Assembly: GCA_944371605.1 (NCBI GenBank)
Contig: CALVXU010000030.1
Location: 1 to 52,186 of the forward strand
Direction of reading: 5' to 3'
Length of the DNA: 52,186 nt
Source of the DNA: an uncultured Bacilli bacterium
Lineage (GTDB): Bacteria; Bacillota_I; Bacilli_A; RFN20; CAG-288
Shown here: positions 34,281 through 43,028 of the stretch, in pieces
How the letters are laid out: every line of letters begins with the position of its first letter
How positions within the stretch are numbered: the first letter of the stretch is position 1
Made by a program: the position numbers and the translations under genes
The notes under the pieces: model-generated
What the model saw: only the letters and a program-made list of their open reading frames with translations
The model's database searches: none
What the model was told of the DNA's origin: nothing

Positions 34281-35453
34281 ATGGAAACTGCCTTTCTAAC
34301 TAGCAGCAACTACGTTACTTTACCACAATTTTTTGAATTGATGGGACAGAGTCCCTTAATAGTCATAACTGTACTGCTCGCTTTAGGTGTCGTTTTTATC
34401 AATGGTTGGACCGATGCACCTAATTCCGTAGCAACTTGTATATCTACACGCGCATTATCACCTAAAAAAGCAATCATATTAGCCGCTGTTTTTAATTTTA
34501 TCGGTGTGATGATTTTTTCTCTCTTTGCGGCTGGAGTCGCCGAATCAATCGCAGGAATTGTTGATTTTGGCAACTTCGAAGGTGAAGGCTCGATTCAAAA
34601 TGCGCAAAATGCTCTCACTGGATTATCAGCTGGAATGGTAGGTGTAGTCGTTTGGGGAATACTAGCTTGGTTTTTTGGCGTTCCTTCCAGTGAATCTCAT
34701 GCTCTTGTCGCCGGCTTGACAGGCGCTTGTTTTGCTATGATGACGATGGGATTAAATCCTGTTCCAGGAGCTAACTCTTGGATTGATGTCGGAATTGGCT
34801 TTGTTGTTTCAGGAGTGTTAGGCATGGGCTTAGGCTTTTTAGTGACTAAACTCATTGAATTAATATGCAAAAATCTCACTAGACGTAAAACAACCATATT
34901 TTTTAAATGGTCACAAATCGTATCAAGCGCTGGTATGGCACTGGCGCATGGTGCTCAGGACGGTCTCAAATTCATAGGTATTATCTATTTAGCATTATAT
35001 TTAGGAACTATAGCCTTTCCACAAACTGGTCAAATCATCTTGGCCAATCCGAATACTCCTGATTTTGCTTTAGAATTCCTTCATGCACCTAGTTTTCTCT
35101 GGCTTCCGATACTTGTTTCTATCATCATGGGACTAGGAACATCTATAGGAGGCTATCGTATTATCAAAAAAGTAGGTATGGGAATGGTCAATCTACAGCC
35201 ATATCAGGGATTCGCTACTGATATCTCAGCCTTTATCTCGCTTATTTTATCTTTAGCATGCGCTTGGCCTGTATCTACATCTCAAGTAAAAACTTGTTCT
35301 ATCATCGGTGTCGGATTGACTAAAGGTGCAAAAAAAGTCAACTGGAGAATAGCGCTAGATATGGTTCTGACTTGGGTTTTTACTTTCCCAGGATGTATCT
35401 TAATCGGATTTATCATGACATATATTTTATTTGCGATTTTAGGTACCGCATAG
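34281..35453 (+). CDS. pit: Low-affinity inorganic phosphate transporter, PiT family
   Basis: A membrane carrier of 390 residues with about ten spans. The N-terminal PiT signature NGWTDAPNSVATCISTRALS and the repeat signature in the second half (MALAHGAQDGLKFIGI, then WPVSTSQVKTCSIIGVG) mark the inverted repeats. The genes for Pit and its DUF47 partner are 14 bases apart. AAGAGGTG precedes the ATG. Upstream phased hexamers suggest phosphate-responsive control. Confidence 0.93.
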   Translation: METAFLTSSNYVTLPQFFELMGQSPLIVITVLLALGVVFINGWTDAPNSVATCISTRALSPKKAIILAAVFNFIGVMIFSLFAAGVAESIAGIVDFGNFEGEGSIQNAQNALTGLSAGMVGVVVWGILAWFFGVPSSESHALVAGLTGACFAMMTMGLNPVPGANSWIDVGIGFVVSGVLGMGLGFLVTKLIELICKNLTRRKTTIFFKWSQIVSSAGMALAHGAQDGLKFIGIIYLALYLGTIAFPQTGQIILANPNTPDFALEFLHAPSFLWLPILVSIIMGLGTSIGGYRIIKKVGMGMVNLQPYQGFATDISAFISLILSLACAWPVSTSQVKTCSIIGVGLTKGAKKVNWRIALDMVLTWVFTFPGCILIGFIMTYILFAILGTA

Positions 35454-35467
35454 AAAGGAGATAAGTT

Positions 35468-36106
35468 ATGGGATTATTCACAAAAAATAAAACAAATTAC
35501 TTTTTCGAACAATTTGCAATTGTTGGTTCTTATTCTGTCAAAGCAATTGAAAAACTACAAGAAGGTATCATTATTCTTGAGAACACAGATTTATTGAATT
35601 TAAAAAATGATGTTCATGAAATTGAGCACACAGCAGATTTGATAAAACATGAGACTGAAGAAAGACTCGCTAAAGAATTCATGACTCCCATCGATAGAGA
35701 GGATATTTTCATGTTATTAGATAACATTGATGATTTGACCGATTCAATCGATGAAGTGTCATATAAAATGTATTTGAGAAACTATAAACAGCTTCCACAT
35801 AATACAGATTTGTTTTTACGACAAGCTGTTGCTGGCGTTAATGCAGTCAATGAACTATTAAAGAATCTAAACAGTTTAACAAATAAAAAGCTGATGGATC
35901 CACTGATTGAAAAAGTGCGCGATATTGAAGAACAGACCGATCATTTGTTTGAAGAAAATGTACGCGCATATTATATCGATCCAGAAAAGTATCAACGTTC
36001 TGAAGTGCGTGAAGCTGAAGATGTCTATGGAATGTTTGAATATATCACTGATAAATGCCGTGACGTCACTAAAACAATTGAAATTATCATGTATAAAAAT
36101 CTATAA
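35468..36106 (+). CDS. DUF47/PhoU-like Pit accessory protein
   Basis: A 212-residue, all-helical PhoU-related protein (PF01865 type). EIEHTADLIKHETEERL, TPIDREDIFMLLDNIDDLTD and RDIEEQTDHLFEENVRA carry the repeated E/D-x-x-D metal-binding signature. It sits behind AAAGGAGAT directly after pit, the standard arrangement; such partners modulate phosphate transport through Pit. Confidence 0.92.
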   Translation: MGLFTKNKTNYFFEQFAIVGSYSVKAIEKLQEGIIILENTDLLNLKNDVHEIEHTADLIKHETEERLAKEFMTPIDREDIFMLLDNIDDLTDSIDEVSYKMYLRNYKQLPHNTDLFLRQAVAGVNAVNELLKNLNSLTNKKLMDPLIEKVRDIEEQTDHLFEENVRAYYIDPEKYQRSEVREAEDVYGMFEYITDKCRDVTKTIEIIMYKNL

Positions 36107-36159
36107 ATTTATTTTAAATACGATTATAATATTTTCGGAAATATAAGGAGAGTTTAATC

Positions 36160-36909
36160 ATGACTAAATTAGTTCTCATCCGCCATGGTGAAAGTGAATG
36201 GAACAAACTCAATCTCTTCACTGGTTGGACTGATGTAGATTTATCTGAAAAAGGCGTAAATGAAGCCATCACAGCTGGCAAGTTATTAAAAGAGGAAGGA
36301 TATTCTTTCGATATAGCCTATACCTCAGTTTTAAAAAGAGCTATTCATACTTTATGGCATGTCTTAGATGGAATCGATCAAGTGTATCTTCCAGTCATCA
36401 AAGATTATCGCTTAAACGAAAGACATTATGGTGCTTTGCAAGGGTTAAACAAATCTGAAACTGCTGCAAAATATGGTGAAGAACAAGTTCATTTATGGAG
36501 AAGATCATTTGATGTAGCTCCGCCAGCACTCGAGGCCGATGATGAAAGAAATCCTGCTAAGCAAGCACATTATCATGGTATTGATGCAAAGTGCCTTCCT
36601 CTACATGAATCATTAAAAGATACTATCGCTCGTGTTGTTCCTTATTATAATGAAACCATCGTTCCTGATATCAAAGCAGGTAAAAAAGTTTTGATAGCTG
36701 CTCATGGAAATTCCTTGAGAGCATTAGTCAAATATTTAGATGATATCTCCGATGAAGACATCGCAGGATTAAATATTCCAACCGGTGTTCCTCTCGTTTA
36801 TGAATTAGATGAAGATTTGAAGCCTATCAAACATTATTATCTCGGCGATCAAAGCGCGATTGAAGCTAAAATCAACGCGGTTAAGAACCAAGATAAAGCC
36901 AAGAAATAA
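36160..36909 (+). CDS. gpmA: 2,3-bisphosphoglycerate-dependent phosphoglycerate mutase
   Basis: Interconverts 3- and 2-phosphoglycerate in glycolysis. The phospho-acceptor His9 is in [24 protein letters not shown] and the second catalytic His in [11 protein letters not shown] are canonical. 249 residues matches GpmA. A TATAAT box (36125-36130) and AAGGAGAG precede the ATG, and a terminator follows. Confidence 0.96.
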   Translation: MTKLVLIRHGESEWNKLNLFTGWTDVDLSEKGVNEAITAGKLLKEEGYSFDIAYTSVLKRAIHTLWHVLDGIDQVYLPVIKDYRLNERHYGALQGLNKSETAAKYGEEQVHLWRRSFDVAPPALEADDERNPAKQAHYHGIDAKCLPLHESLKDTIARVVPYYNETIVPDIKAGKKVLIAAHGNSLRALVKYLDDISDEDIAGLNIPTGVPLVYELDEDLKPIKHYYLGDQSAIEAKINAVKNQDKAKK

Positions 36910-36916
36910 AGAAATT

Positions 36917-36942
36917 AAAACAGGGTTAAGTCCCTGTTTTTT
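36917..36942 (+). terminator. Intrinsic terminator after gpmA
   Basis: AAAACAGGG (36917-36925) pairs with CCCTGTTTT (36932-36940), 6-base loop, then more T. Confidence 0.9.
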
Positions 36943-36955
36943 GTAAGAGGTAAAC

Positions 36956-37459
36956 ATGGTTATTCTACATATTAAAGATTATGATGATATCAAAATCTCC
37001 TTAGATTATAATAATGCACCGATCACTTGCAAAAATTTTGTCTATTTAGTCTCACAAGGTTTTTATGATGGACTTACTTTTCATCGCATCATCAGAAATT
37101 TTATGATTCAAGGCGGCGATCCTAACGGCAATGGAACCGGTGGTCCAGGTTTTAGCATCAAAGGTGAATTCTCGTTAAATGGAGTTAAAAATCACTTAAA
37201 GCATCATCGTGGTACAGTCTCTATGGCTCGTGCCATGGGAATGGATACTGCTGGTTCTCAATTCTTCATCTGTGATAACGATGACTATTTCTTAGATGGT
37301 CAATATGCGGCTTTTGGTACTGTTATCGATGGAATGGATGTCGTCGATAAAATCGCTCTTGTCAATAAAGATGAAGATGATAAACCGCTCAAACCGATAG
37401 TGATCACCAAAGCTGAAGTGATTGACGAAAAAATCGAAGATTATCCTAAGATCAAGTGA
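36956..37459 (+). CDS. Peptidyl-prolyl cis-trans isomerase, cyclophilin type
   Basis: 167-residue cytoplasmic cyclophilin without a signal peptide. LTFHRIIRNFMIQGGDPNGN holds the catalytic Arg and the FMIQGGD core, and GSQFFICDND and QYAAFGTVIDGMDVVD follow. AGAGG precedes the ATG, which lies just past the gpmA terminator. holA starts 7 bases after its stop. Confidence 0.94.
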   Translation: MVILHIKDYDDIKISLDYNNAPITCKNFVYLVSQGFYDGLTFHRIIRNFMIQGGDPNGNGTGGPGFSIKGEFSLNGVKNHLKHHRGTVSMARAMGMDTAGSQFFICDNDDYFLDGQYAAFGTVIDGMDVVDKIALVNKDEDDKPLKPIVITKAEVIDEKIEDYPKIK

Positions 37460-37466
37460 TCAACTG

Positions 37467-38435
37467 ATGATTAAAGTGTTTTTCGGCAAGGATTCTGGTT
37501 TGATTAACAGACTTGCTTTAAATGAGATTCAATCTAAAAAAATTGAGCCAATCAAATATGATGGATATAAAGATACAGTTTCTGATTTAGTCAATGAATG
37601 CCGTTCTTTATCGCTTTTTGGTGAAAAGAAAACTGTTCTTTTTTCAAATGCATATTTTTTATCCACTACAAAAGGAAATAAAAATCCGATAAAGGAAAAA
37701 GATCAAGATTATAAGTCTTTATTAATCTACTTTAAAGATCCTGAACCAGATTGTGACCTCTACTTATTAGTCATCGGATCTTTAGATTCTAAAAACGAGC
37801 TAGTCAAAGCTTTAAAAGAACTGCCAGCCGATTTTCAAGAAGTTTTTGATTTGAAGGATGACGACTTTCTTTCACTGGCTTCTAAACGAGCTAAAGCAGT
37901 CGGTGGTGATATCGATCGTGAAGCTGTCAAACTATTGAATGAATATTGTTATAGCGATTATTCTCTGTTTATAAATAATTTGGATAAACTTCTCCTTTAC
38001 AATAAACATGTTAGAACAGATGATGTAAAATTGTTAGTTAACAAACCACTCGAAGATAAAGCATATGATTTAGCAAGCAAATTGCTAAATAACAATATTA
38101 AATCTGCGTTAAAGAGCTATCAAGAACTCAGGCAGAACGGTTGGGATGGCCTAGCATTGATATCTACTTTAGCCAATCAGTTCAAATTTATGGCTTTGAC
38201 TAAATTTTTGATATCTAAAAAGTATAACAATGATGAAATTGCTTCAGAACTATCTAGCAAAAGTTCTAAGGTTAAATCATCAAAAATCTACTACACTCGC
38301 AAAGATATTCAAAACTATAGCTTTCAACAATTATTAAATATTTTATGCCGCTTAGGTGATATCGAAAAAGATATCAAACTGAATAACGATTCGGTGGATG
38401 AACGCATTGAACTTTTCTTCTTATCTTTCAGATGA
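37467..38435 (+). CDS. holA: DNA polymerase III delta subunit
   Basis: The clamp-loader subunit that opens the beta clamp. The sequence is divergent but the N-terminal IKVFFGKDSGLINRLALNEI (cf. YLLYGEDxFLI) and the C-terminal helical segment GDIEKDIKLNNDSVDERIELFFLSF are typical. At 322 residues it is the usual size. The ATG at 37467 is preferred over one at 37422 inside the cyclophilin gene, because the protein then begins at the domain boundary. The convergent rpsT nearby is the arrangement often seen around holA in Firmicutes. Confidence 0.85.
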   Translation: MIKVFFGKDSGLINRLALNEIQSKKIEPIKYDGYKDTVSDLVNECRSLSLFGEKKTVLFSNAYFLSTTKGNKNPIKEKDQDYKSLLIYFKDPEPDCDLYLLVIGSLDSKNELVKALKELPADFQEVFDLKDDDFLSLASKRAKAVGGDIDREAVKLLNEYCYSDYSLFINNLDKLLLYNKHVRTDDVKLLVNKPLEDKAYDLASKLLNNNIKSALKSYQELRQNGWDGLALISTLANQFKFMALTKFLISKKYNNDEIASELSSKSSKVKSSKIYYTRKDIQNYSFQQLLNILCRLGDIEKDIKLNNDSVDERIELFFLSFR

Positions 38436-39223
38436 TTATTGATATCGTCTGATCAAAACTATCAATCTCCCCTTATTAGTCTGCCCGATGGTATCAAGAT
38501 AGATAAATTTACCATGATGTCTTAAGGTAATAATATCACCTTTTTTGACGAGATGACTATTTGCTTTAATCGATATATCATTGATGAAAACTTGCTCTTG
38601 TGTCAGCAAGATCTGGCTTTCTTTGCGTGAAATATTAAACACATTCTTAATCAAGCAATCGATTCTTAAAGAAGAAGTTGTAATTTTTTTATCGCTGTAA
38701 TTCACCATTAGCTCACATTGTTCTAATGGTACTTGGCTGACTTTCATGATGGTGTGTTTAACCTTACACAAATCATTTAAAATTTCACTTTCAATATTCT
38801 TAATCAAATAAACATATCCATTTGTATGATCAGTATAGATATCTCCAAACATCTTGCGCTCAAAACCCAAATGCATCAGAGCCCCTAAAAATCACGATGA
38901 GTCAAGTTATCTGAAAACTTGATATTGATCGGTTGGAAATATAAGCATCCAAAAAAGTTATTTCTAAATTCAGCGATTTCTTTTTCAGTCAGTTGACGAT
39001 AAGAAAAAAGAATTACTTTTCTTTCCGAATTATCTGTCGGACCGATGACTATAAAATAAGATTGATTAAAAATATGTTCCTTTAGTTCGCTAGAACTACA
39101 AAGAGAATAGAACAGATTGATTTCACTCAATGACAAGAAAAAAGTATTTAGAATGGTGTCTTGATAATATGCCCTTCTGCTTAAATCTTTAAACCTCGCA
39201 ATCAAATTATCTTTTTGGTTCAT
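38436..39223 (-). pseudogene. ylmH: YlmH-type S4 RNA-binding protein, split by a one-base frameshift
   Basis: Two adjacent minus-strand frames together make one YlmH-like protein of about 260 residues. The first (39223 to 38885) covers the N-terminal domain and ends NLTHRDF then TAG. The second (from 38876) starts MHLGFERKMFGDI and carries the S4 domain. YlmH proteins run through this point as THRDFLGALMHLG. Reading GAT TTT TTA GGG GCT CTG would restore this exactly, but only five T are present where six are needed (plus 38886-38890). It is therefore a single-base deletion in a homopolymer: sequencing error, true pseudogene or site of slippage. YlmH binds stalled ribosomal subunits. It follows the rpsT terminator. 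Confidence 0.85.
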
Positions 39224-39230
39224 AATGTTA

Positions 39231-39260
39231 TAAAAAAAGCTATAGTCATAAACTATAGCC
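39231..39260 (-). terminator. Intrinsic terminator after rpsT
   Basis: On the minus strand GCTATAG, a 7-base loop and CTATAGC are followed by seven T (39232-39238 on the plus strand as A). Confidence 0.8.
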
Positions 39261-39293
39261 TAATATATTAAAGTATAGAGAAACATCCAATTT

Positions 39294-39584
39294 TTACTTG
39301 CCAGCCTCACTAGCTAAAGCAGCTTTGAGTTCAGCAACACTAGCCATACAGTGGGATTTTTGACGACTAGCAGTATTGATATGTTGAATACCTTCTTGAA
39401 CAGATTTATCAATTAAAGAAACAGCAATAGGTAAAGCAGCTTCAGCAGCAGCTAAATCTTTAGCTTCAACAGCCAATCTGACCTTTTTAATAGCAGTTCT
39501 CATGCTAGATTTGAAAGCTTGATTAGCGAGTCTTCTTTTCTCGTTTGTGATAATACGTTTTTGTTGTGACTTAATATTTGCCAT
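39294..39584 (-). CDS. rpsT: 30S ribosomal protein S20
   Basis: A small basic, helical 16S rRNA-binding protein. The start MANIKSQQKRIITNEKRR and the motif KSSMRTAIKKV are diagnostic. At 96 residues it is slightly longer than the typical 85-88. AGGAGA precedes the ATG and a terminator follows. Confidence 0.96.
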   Translation of the reverse strand: MANIKSQQKRIITNEKRRLANQAFKSSMRTAIKKVRLAVEAKDLAAAEAALPIAVSLIDKSVQEGIQHINTASRQKSHCMASVAELKAALASEAGK

Positions 39585-39679
39585 TTTCTAATCTCCTAAA
39601 TCTCTATACTTATTAACAGCAAGTATGAATTATAGCAAAACGACCTCTACTTATTCAATAACTTTTAAAAATATTTTTA

Positions 39680-39710
39680 AAAGCTGTTAGAGGCTCATTC
39701 TAACAGCTTT
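39680..39710 (-). terminator. Terminator after the flavin reductase gene
   Basis: AAAGCTGTTAGA (39680-39691) pairs perfectly with 39699-39710, 7-base loop. The minus-strand tail is TTTT and AT-rich rather than a pure T-run. Confidence 0.7.
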
Positions 39711-39727
39711 GTATAAAGGAGAAATTA

Positions 39728-40288
39728 TTATTTAATCAATGTTCTGCCTATTTTAAAGGCATCAGCGACTTTCTCTTTGACTAATAAGTACGATGAATTA
39801 GCACTATCAAATGAGATTGCCTCCAGTTTATTTGGATCAATCCTATCATCAGTTAAAATGCACTCGTCGATTAAAGTATCCACAATCTTGCCTTTAAGAA
39901 TCTCTTTCTCTAAATCATAAGATTCCAGGCGACATTCGATAGTTAAAGGTAGTTCCTTGATATACGGAGCATCGATATCAGGACACTTCAAAGCAGTCAA
40001 TCCCGCACTTGTGATTTTATCTTTTACTTGATGACCGGAAACAATTCCAAAATAATCACATGCAGCGACTTGAGTCTTGGTCGCTACGCTGACTGTGAAT
40101 ACTTTTTTATCTAAGATATTTTGAACTGTTTTATGCCCTTTGGAAAGACTGATACTAATTTCATCATAATCAGAGATTCCGCCCCAAGCAGCGTTCATAG
40201 CATCAGCGTTTCCTTCTCTATCATAAGTACAAATAATCAAAACTGGTTGTGTATAAAGCAATGGTTTTTTTCCAAACTTTACTCTCAT
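39728..40288 (-). CDS. Flavin reductase-like FMN-binding protein
   Basis: 186 residues of the flavin reductase-like domain (PF01613, flavoredoxin type). PVLIICTYDREGNADAMNAAWG is the FMN-binding first part, and the SLSKGHKTVQNI and FTVSVATKTQVAACDYFGIVSG segments follow as in the family. It probably reduces flavin or acts as an electron carrier; the partner is unknown. The ribosome binding site is weak and the gene lies 6 bases after the EF-G paralogue, so it probably shares that cre-controlled transcript. Confidence 0.88.
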   Translation of the reverse strand: MRVKFGKKPLLYTQPVLIICTYDREGNADAMNAAWGGISDYDEISISLSKGHKTVQNILDKKVFTVSVATKTQVAACDYFGIVSGHQVKDKITSAGLTALKCPDIDAPYIKELPLTIECRLESYDLEKEILKGKIVDTLIDECILTDDRIDPNKLEAISFDSANSSYLLVKEKVADAFKIGRTLIK

Positions 40289-40294
40289 AATTTT

Positions 40295-42349
40295 TTAAGC
40301 ATTATACTGCTTTATAACCTCCTTGCTGATCAATTCTGGGACTGGTTCATAATCTTCAAAAGTACGATTAAAATAACCTGTTCCCTTCGTGATGGACTTT
40401 AATTCGTTAGCATATTCTTGAATCTCAGCTTGTGGAACAATAGCGATGATATCTAAGCTTTGATCTCTTCCTTCTTCAGTTGAGATTATGCGTCCGCGAC
40501 GCTTAGATAAATCGCTTAATGCAGCACCTAAATAATCATTAGTGACATTGACAACGATACGATAATATGGCTCTAAAAGAATCGGTTTACAATCAGCATA
40601 AGCATTTCTAAAAGCGACTATGGCTGCATTTTTAAACGCCATTTCATTTGAATCAACTGTATGCTGCTTGCCATCCAACAAGGTAGCCTTGACATTGATG
40701 ACTGGAGCACCGATAAGCCCACCTTTATTTAAAGCCTCTAAAAAGCCTTTTTCGACAGCTGGAAAATATGATTTATCGATATGACCACCAAATACTGTTG
40801 AAGCAAATGAAGTTTCATTCGCTGGCTCAAAGCGCATATTTACAACGCCAAAATAACCAGCTCCGCCAGTCTGTTTCACATATCGTCCTTCTGCCTCCCC
40901 TGACTTAGTGATAGTCTCTCGATAAGATATTTTGATTTTTTCTGTTGTGAATTTAATTTTGTATTCATCACTAATCTTTTCCATTAAATACGATACATGT
41001 GTTTTAGAAAGTCCACCCAATAGTATTTGACCTGTAGTGTCATCTTTCATCAAACACATAGTCGGATCTTCTAATTGCATTCTTTCAGCCGCTTGAAATA
41101 ATTTATCTAGGTCTTTCTTACTATCAGGCACTAGTGCAACAAAATAGGTGGCAGTGGGATAAGAATTAGATAGCAGTTTGACCGGTCGGTCTTTAGATGA
41201 AAGAGTATAAGATAGGTGAAGGTCATCCAAGCGAGAAACAGCACCGATATCTCCAGCTCCAACCTCAGTCACAGGAGTCAATTTTTCTCCACAAACAGCA
41301 AATAAGTTCCCAATCTTGTAAGATCTATTGTTATCTAAGCAAACAACTTCATCACCAACTTTAACCGTTCCAGATTGAACTTTAAATACAGAAATTAACC
41401 CTTGATATGAGCTATACATATTTTTGAAGATGGTCATTGCTAATGGCCCAGTTGTATCAGTCTTTAAGTCCACTTCATTACCTGTTGAATCTTCAGCAAT
41501 GACTGGCTTTAAGTCAGAAGGAGAGGGTAGATAGTTGACCAACATAGTCAGTAATGTGTTGATACCTATATCTTTTAATGCTGACCCGACAATTATTGGA
41601 TATAATTCACCATTTAGTACTCCTTCTCGAAGCCCATATTTTATCTCTTCGTTGGTGAGAGGCTCACCTGAGAAAAATTTTTCTAACAATTCATCATTGA
41701 CAGTAGCAACTGATTCACATAATCGATTATGTAATTCAAAAATAAGTGCTTTTTTATCATCATATATTACATCATCTTCACAAGTGACACCATTATATTT
41801 TCTAGCTTTTAGCTCGACGACATTCACGAAGCCATCAAAATTTTCTTTTCTGCCGATAGGATAAGAGAATGGGACGCATTTTTTGGGATCAAGCTTTTCT
41901 TTAATCTCCTCAAATAATTCATTGAAATTCACATTCTCTTTATCCATCTTATTGAGGAAGATGAACATAGGGACACCGCGTTTTTTCAATAATTTAAAAG
42001 CTTTAATGGTACCATTTTGAACACCTTTCGATGCATCGATGACTAGAATTGCTCCTTTGATCAATTTCGTGACACCAATAGTTTCAAAAACAAAATCATC
42101 ATTACCAGGCAAATCAAGGATGTTTACTTTATATCCATTATAATTTAAAGGAATAACACTAGTAGATAAAGATACAAGCTTTTCTTTTTCTTTCGACAAA
42201 AAATCGGATATCGTGTTCTTGCTTTCAACAGTCCCTTTCACATGAATGATACCAGCTTTCAAAGCTAGTGATTCAGCCAGGGAAGTTTTACCACATCCTT
42301 GGTGACCGACTAGAGCTACATTGCGAATTTTCTCTGGTTGAATAATCAT
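40295..42349 (-). CDS. Elongation factor G paralogue (EF-G-like GTPase)
   Basis: 684 residues with the five-domain EF-G layout. The P-loop is GHQGCGKT (15-22) and the NKMD base motif is intact. The switch II motif is DLPGND (79-84), where EF-G has DTPGHV, so the catalytic His is Asn (83). Switch I lacks the RGITI motif. Domain IV and V landmarks GGAGYFGVV, GKQHTVDSNEMAFKNAA and the C-terminal KGTGYF (for TQGRGSF-type) remain. This matches auxiliary EF-G-like proteins rather than the housekeeping factor, which usually sits with rpsL-rpsG-tuf. AGGAGC precedes the ATG, and a perfect cre box lies over the predicted transcription start. Confidence 0.88.
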   Translation of the reverse strand: MIIQPEKIRNVALVGHQGCGKTSLAESLALKAGIIHVKGTVESKNTISDFLSKEKEKLVSLSTSVIPLNYNGYKVNILDLPGNDDFVFETIGVTKLIKGAILVIDASKGVQNGTIKAFKLLKKRGVPMFIFLNKMDKENVNFNELFEEIKEKLDPKKCVPFSYPIGRKENFDGFVNVVELKARKYNGVTCEDDVIYDDKKALIFELHNRLCESVATVNDELLEKFFSGEPLTNEEIKYGLREGVLNGELYPIIVGSALKDIGINTLLTMLVNYLPSPSDLKPVIAEDSTGNEVDLKTDTTGPLAMTIFKNMYSSYQGLISVFKVQSGTVKVGDEVVCLDNNRSYKIGNLFAVCGEKLTPVTEVGAGDIGAVSRLDDLHLSYTLSSKDRPVKLLSNSYPTATYFVALVPDSKKDLDKLFQAAERMQLEDPTMCLMKDDTTGQILLGGLSKTHVSYLMEKISDEYKIKFTTEKIKISYRETITKSGEAEGRYVKQTGGAGYFGVVNMRFEPANETSFASTVFGGHIDKSYFPAVEKGFLEALNKGGLIGAPVINVKATLLDGKQHTVDSNEMAFKNAAIVAFRNAYADCKPILLEPYYRIVVNVTNDYLGAALSDLSKRRGRIISTEEGRDQSLDIIAIVPQAEIQEYANELKSITKGTGYFNRTFEDYEPVPELISKEVIKQYNA

Positions 42350-42364
42350 ATTTTGCTCCTTTTT

Positions 42365-42378
42365 TGTAAACGCTTACA
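42365..42378. promoter_or_regulatory. cre box (CcpA operator)
   Basis: TGTAAACGCTTACA is a perfect palindrome and a full match to the Gram-positive catabolite-responsive element TGWAANCGNTNWCA. It begins 4 bases downstream of the minus-strand -10 box and covers the predicted transcription start, the classic repressing position. Confidence 0.85.
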
Positions 42379-42381
42379 AAA

Positions 42382-42390
42382 AGTATAGCA
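42382..42390 (-). promoter_or_regulatory. Extended -10 promoter of the EF-G paralogue operon
   Basis: On the minus strand TGCTATACT is an extended -10 box. A weak TTCTAA (42405-42410) lies 17 bases upstream of the hexamer. Transcription would start near 42375, inside the cre box. Confidence 0.6.
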
Positions 42391-42421
42391 TAATCATCAA
42401 CTAGTTAGAAGATTTTTATAA

Positions 42422-42451
42422 CAAAAAAATCCAACACTACGCAGTGTTGGA
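42422..42451 (-). terminator. Intrinsic terminator after the tRNA-Asn/Glu genes
   Basis: CCAACACT (42431-42438) pairs with AGTGTTGG (42443-42450), extended by one pair, 4-base loop. A-run at 42422-42429 gives the minus-strand U-tract. Confidence 0.9.
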
Positions 42452-42467
42452 CGTTTATTCTAGCAAT

Positions 42468-42540
42468 TGACCTGGACGGGGTTTGAACCCGTGAATGCAT
42501 CCTTGAAAGGGATGTGAGTTAACCGCTTCTCCACCAGGCC
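42468..42540 (-). tRNA. tRNA-Glu (TTC), CCA not encoded
   Basis: Read on the minus strand: acceptor GGCCTGG pairs with CCAGGTC (one G-U), the anticodon stem CATCC/GGATG closes CTTTCAA with TTC at 42507-42505, and the T-arm is CGGGGTTTGAACCCG on the plus strand. Discriminator A is followed by ATT. Confidence 0.96.
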
Positions 42541-42566
42541 ATACAGCCTCCAATGGAGACCAATAA

Positions 42567-42642
42567 TGGCGCCTACTGTAGGACTCGGACCTACGACCTA
42601 CCGGTTAACAGCCGGTTGCTCTACCAACTGAGCTAAGTAGGC
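42567..42642 (-). tRNA. tRNA-Asn (GTT), CCA encoded
   Basis: On the minus strand: acceptor GCCTACT pairs with AGTAGGC, the anticodon loop CTGTTAA has GTT at 42609-42607, discriminator G is followed by encoded CCA (42569-42567). It is 26 bases upstream of tRNA-Glu on the same transcript. Confidence 0.97.
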
Positions 42643-42652
42643 AGCGAAAACA

Positions 42653-42681
42653 AATATAGCAAAACAAAAATAAGTTTGCAA
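42653..42681 (-). promoter_or_regulatory. Promoter for tRNA-Asn/Glu
   Basis: On the minus strand TTGCAA (42676-42681), a 17-base spacer ending TGC, and TATATT (42653-42658). Confidence 0.65.
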
Positions 42682-42704
42682 TAGTTTTCGTGAGAAAAAT
42701 TAAA

Positions 42705-42944
42705 TTATCTCTTTTTTTCGATCAAATCTTTAACATCTTTGACAGTTTTTACTTCGAGCATTTCTTCTTGAGTGATTTCCGGCAAGGAGAAAGTCTGTTC
42801 AATATTGATCAATAATTCAGCTGTGTCTAACGAATCCAATCCTAATTGATCTAGGCTTGTTTCTGGTGTGATTAAATCAACATTAAAATTTTTCTTTTTA
42901 ACTTGCTGAGCCAAGAGCTCCTTCAATTTCGCATAGATATCCAT
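42705..42944 (-). CDS. acpP: Acyl carrier protein
   Basis: 79-residue acidic helical carrier of fatty-acid intermediates. The phosphopantetheine Ser38 is in LGLDSLDTAELL. GGAGG precedes the ATG. It sits upstream of the tRNA promoter, away from other fatty-acid genes in this window. A carrier dedicated to another pathway cannot be excluded. Confidence 0.93.
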   Translation of the reverse strand: MDIYAKLKELLAQQVKKKNFNVDLITPETSLDQLGLDSLDTAELLINIEQTFSLPEITQEEMLEVKTVKDVKDLIEKKR

Positions 42945-42995
42945 AAATTAACCTCCAAAAAACTTCAAGAATAATATAGTCGAAATACTTTAAAA

Positions 42996-43024
42996 TTGCT
43001 ATATATATATTACAAAGTTATAAT
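42996..43024 (+). promoter_or_regulatory. Promoter immediately before the PAS-GGDEF-EAL-like gene
   Basis: TTGCTA (42996-43001), a 17-base spacer and a perfect TATAAT (43019-43024). The expected start is near 43031, between or at the candidate start codons. Confidence 0.65.
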
Positions 43025-43028
43025 AAAT

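Noticed and set aside
38436..38876. Stand-alone short S4-domain protein
   Set aside because: The sequence continues a YlmH protein whose N-terminal half lies directly upstream in another frame; a split gene explains both.
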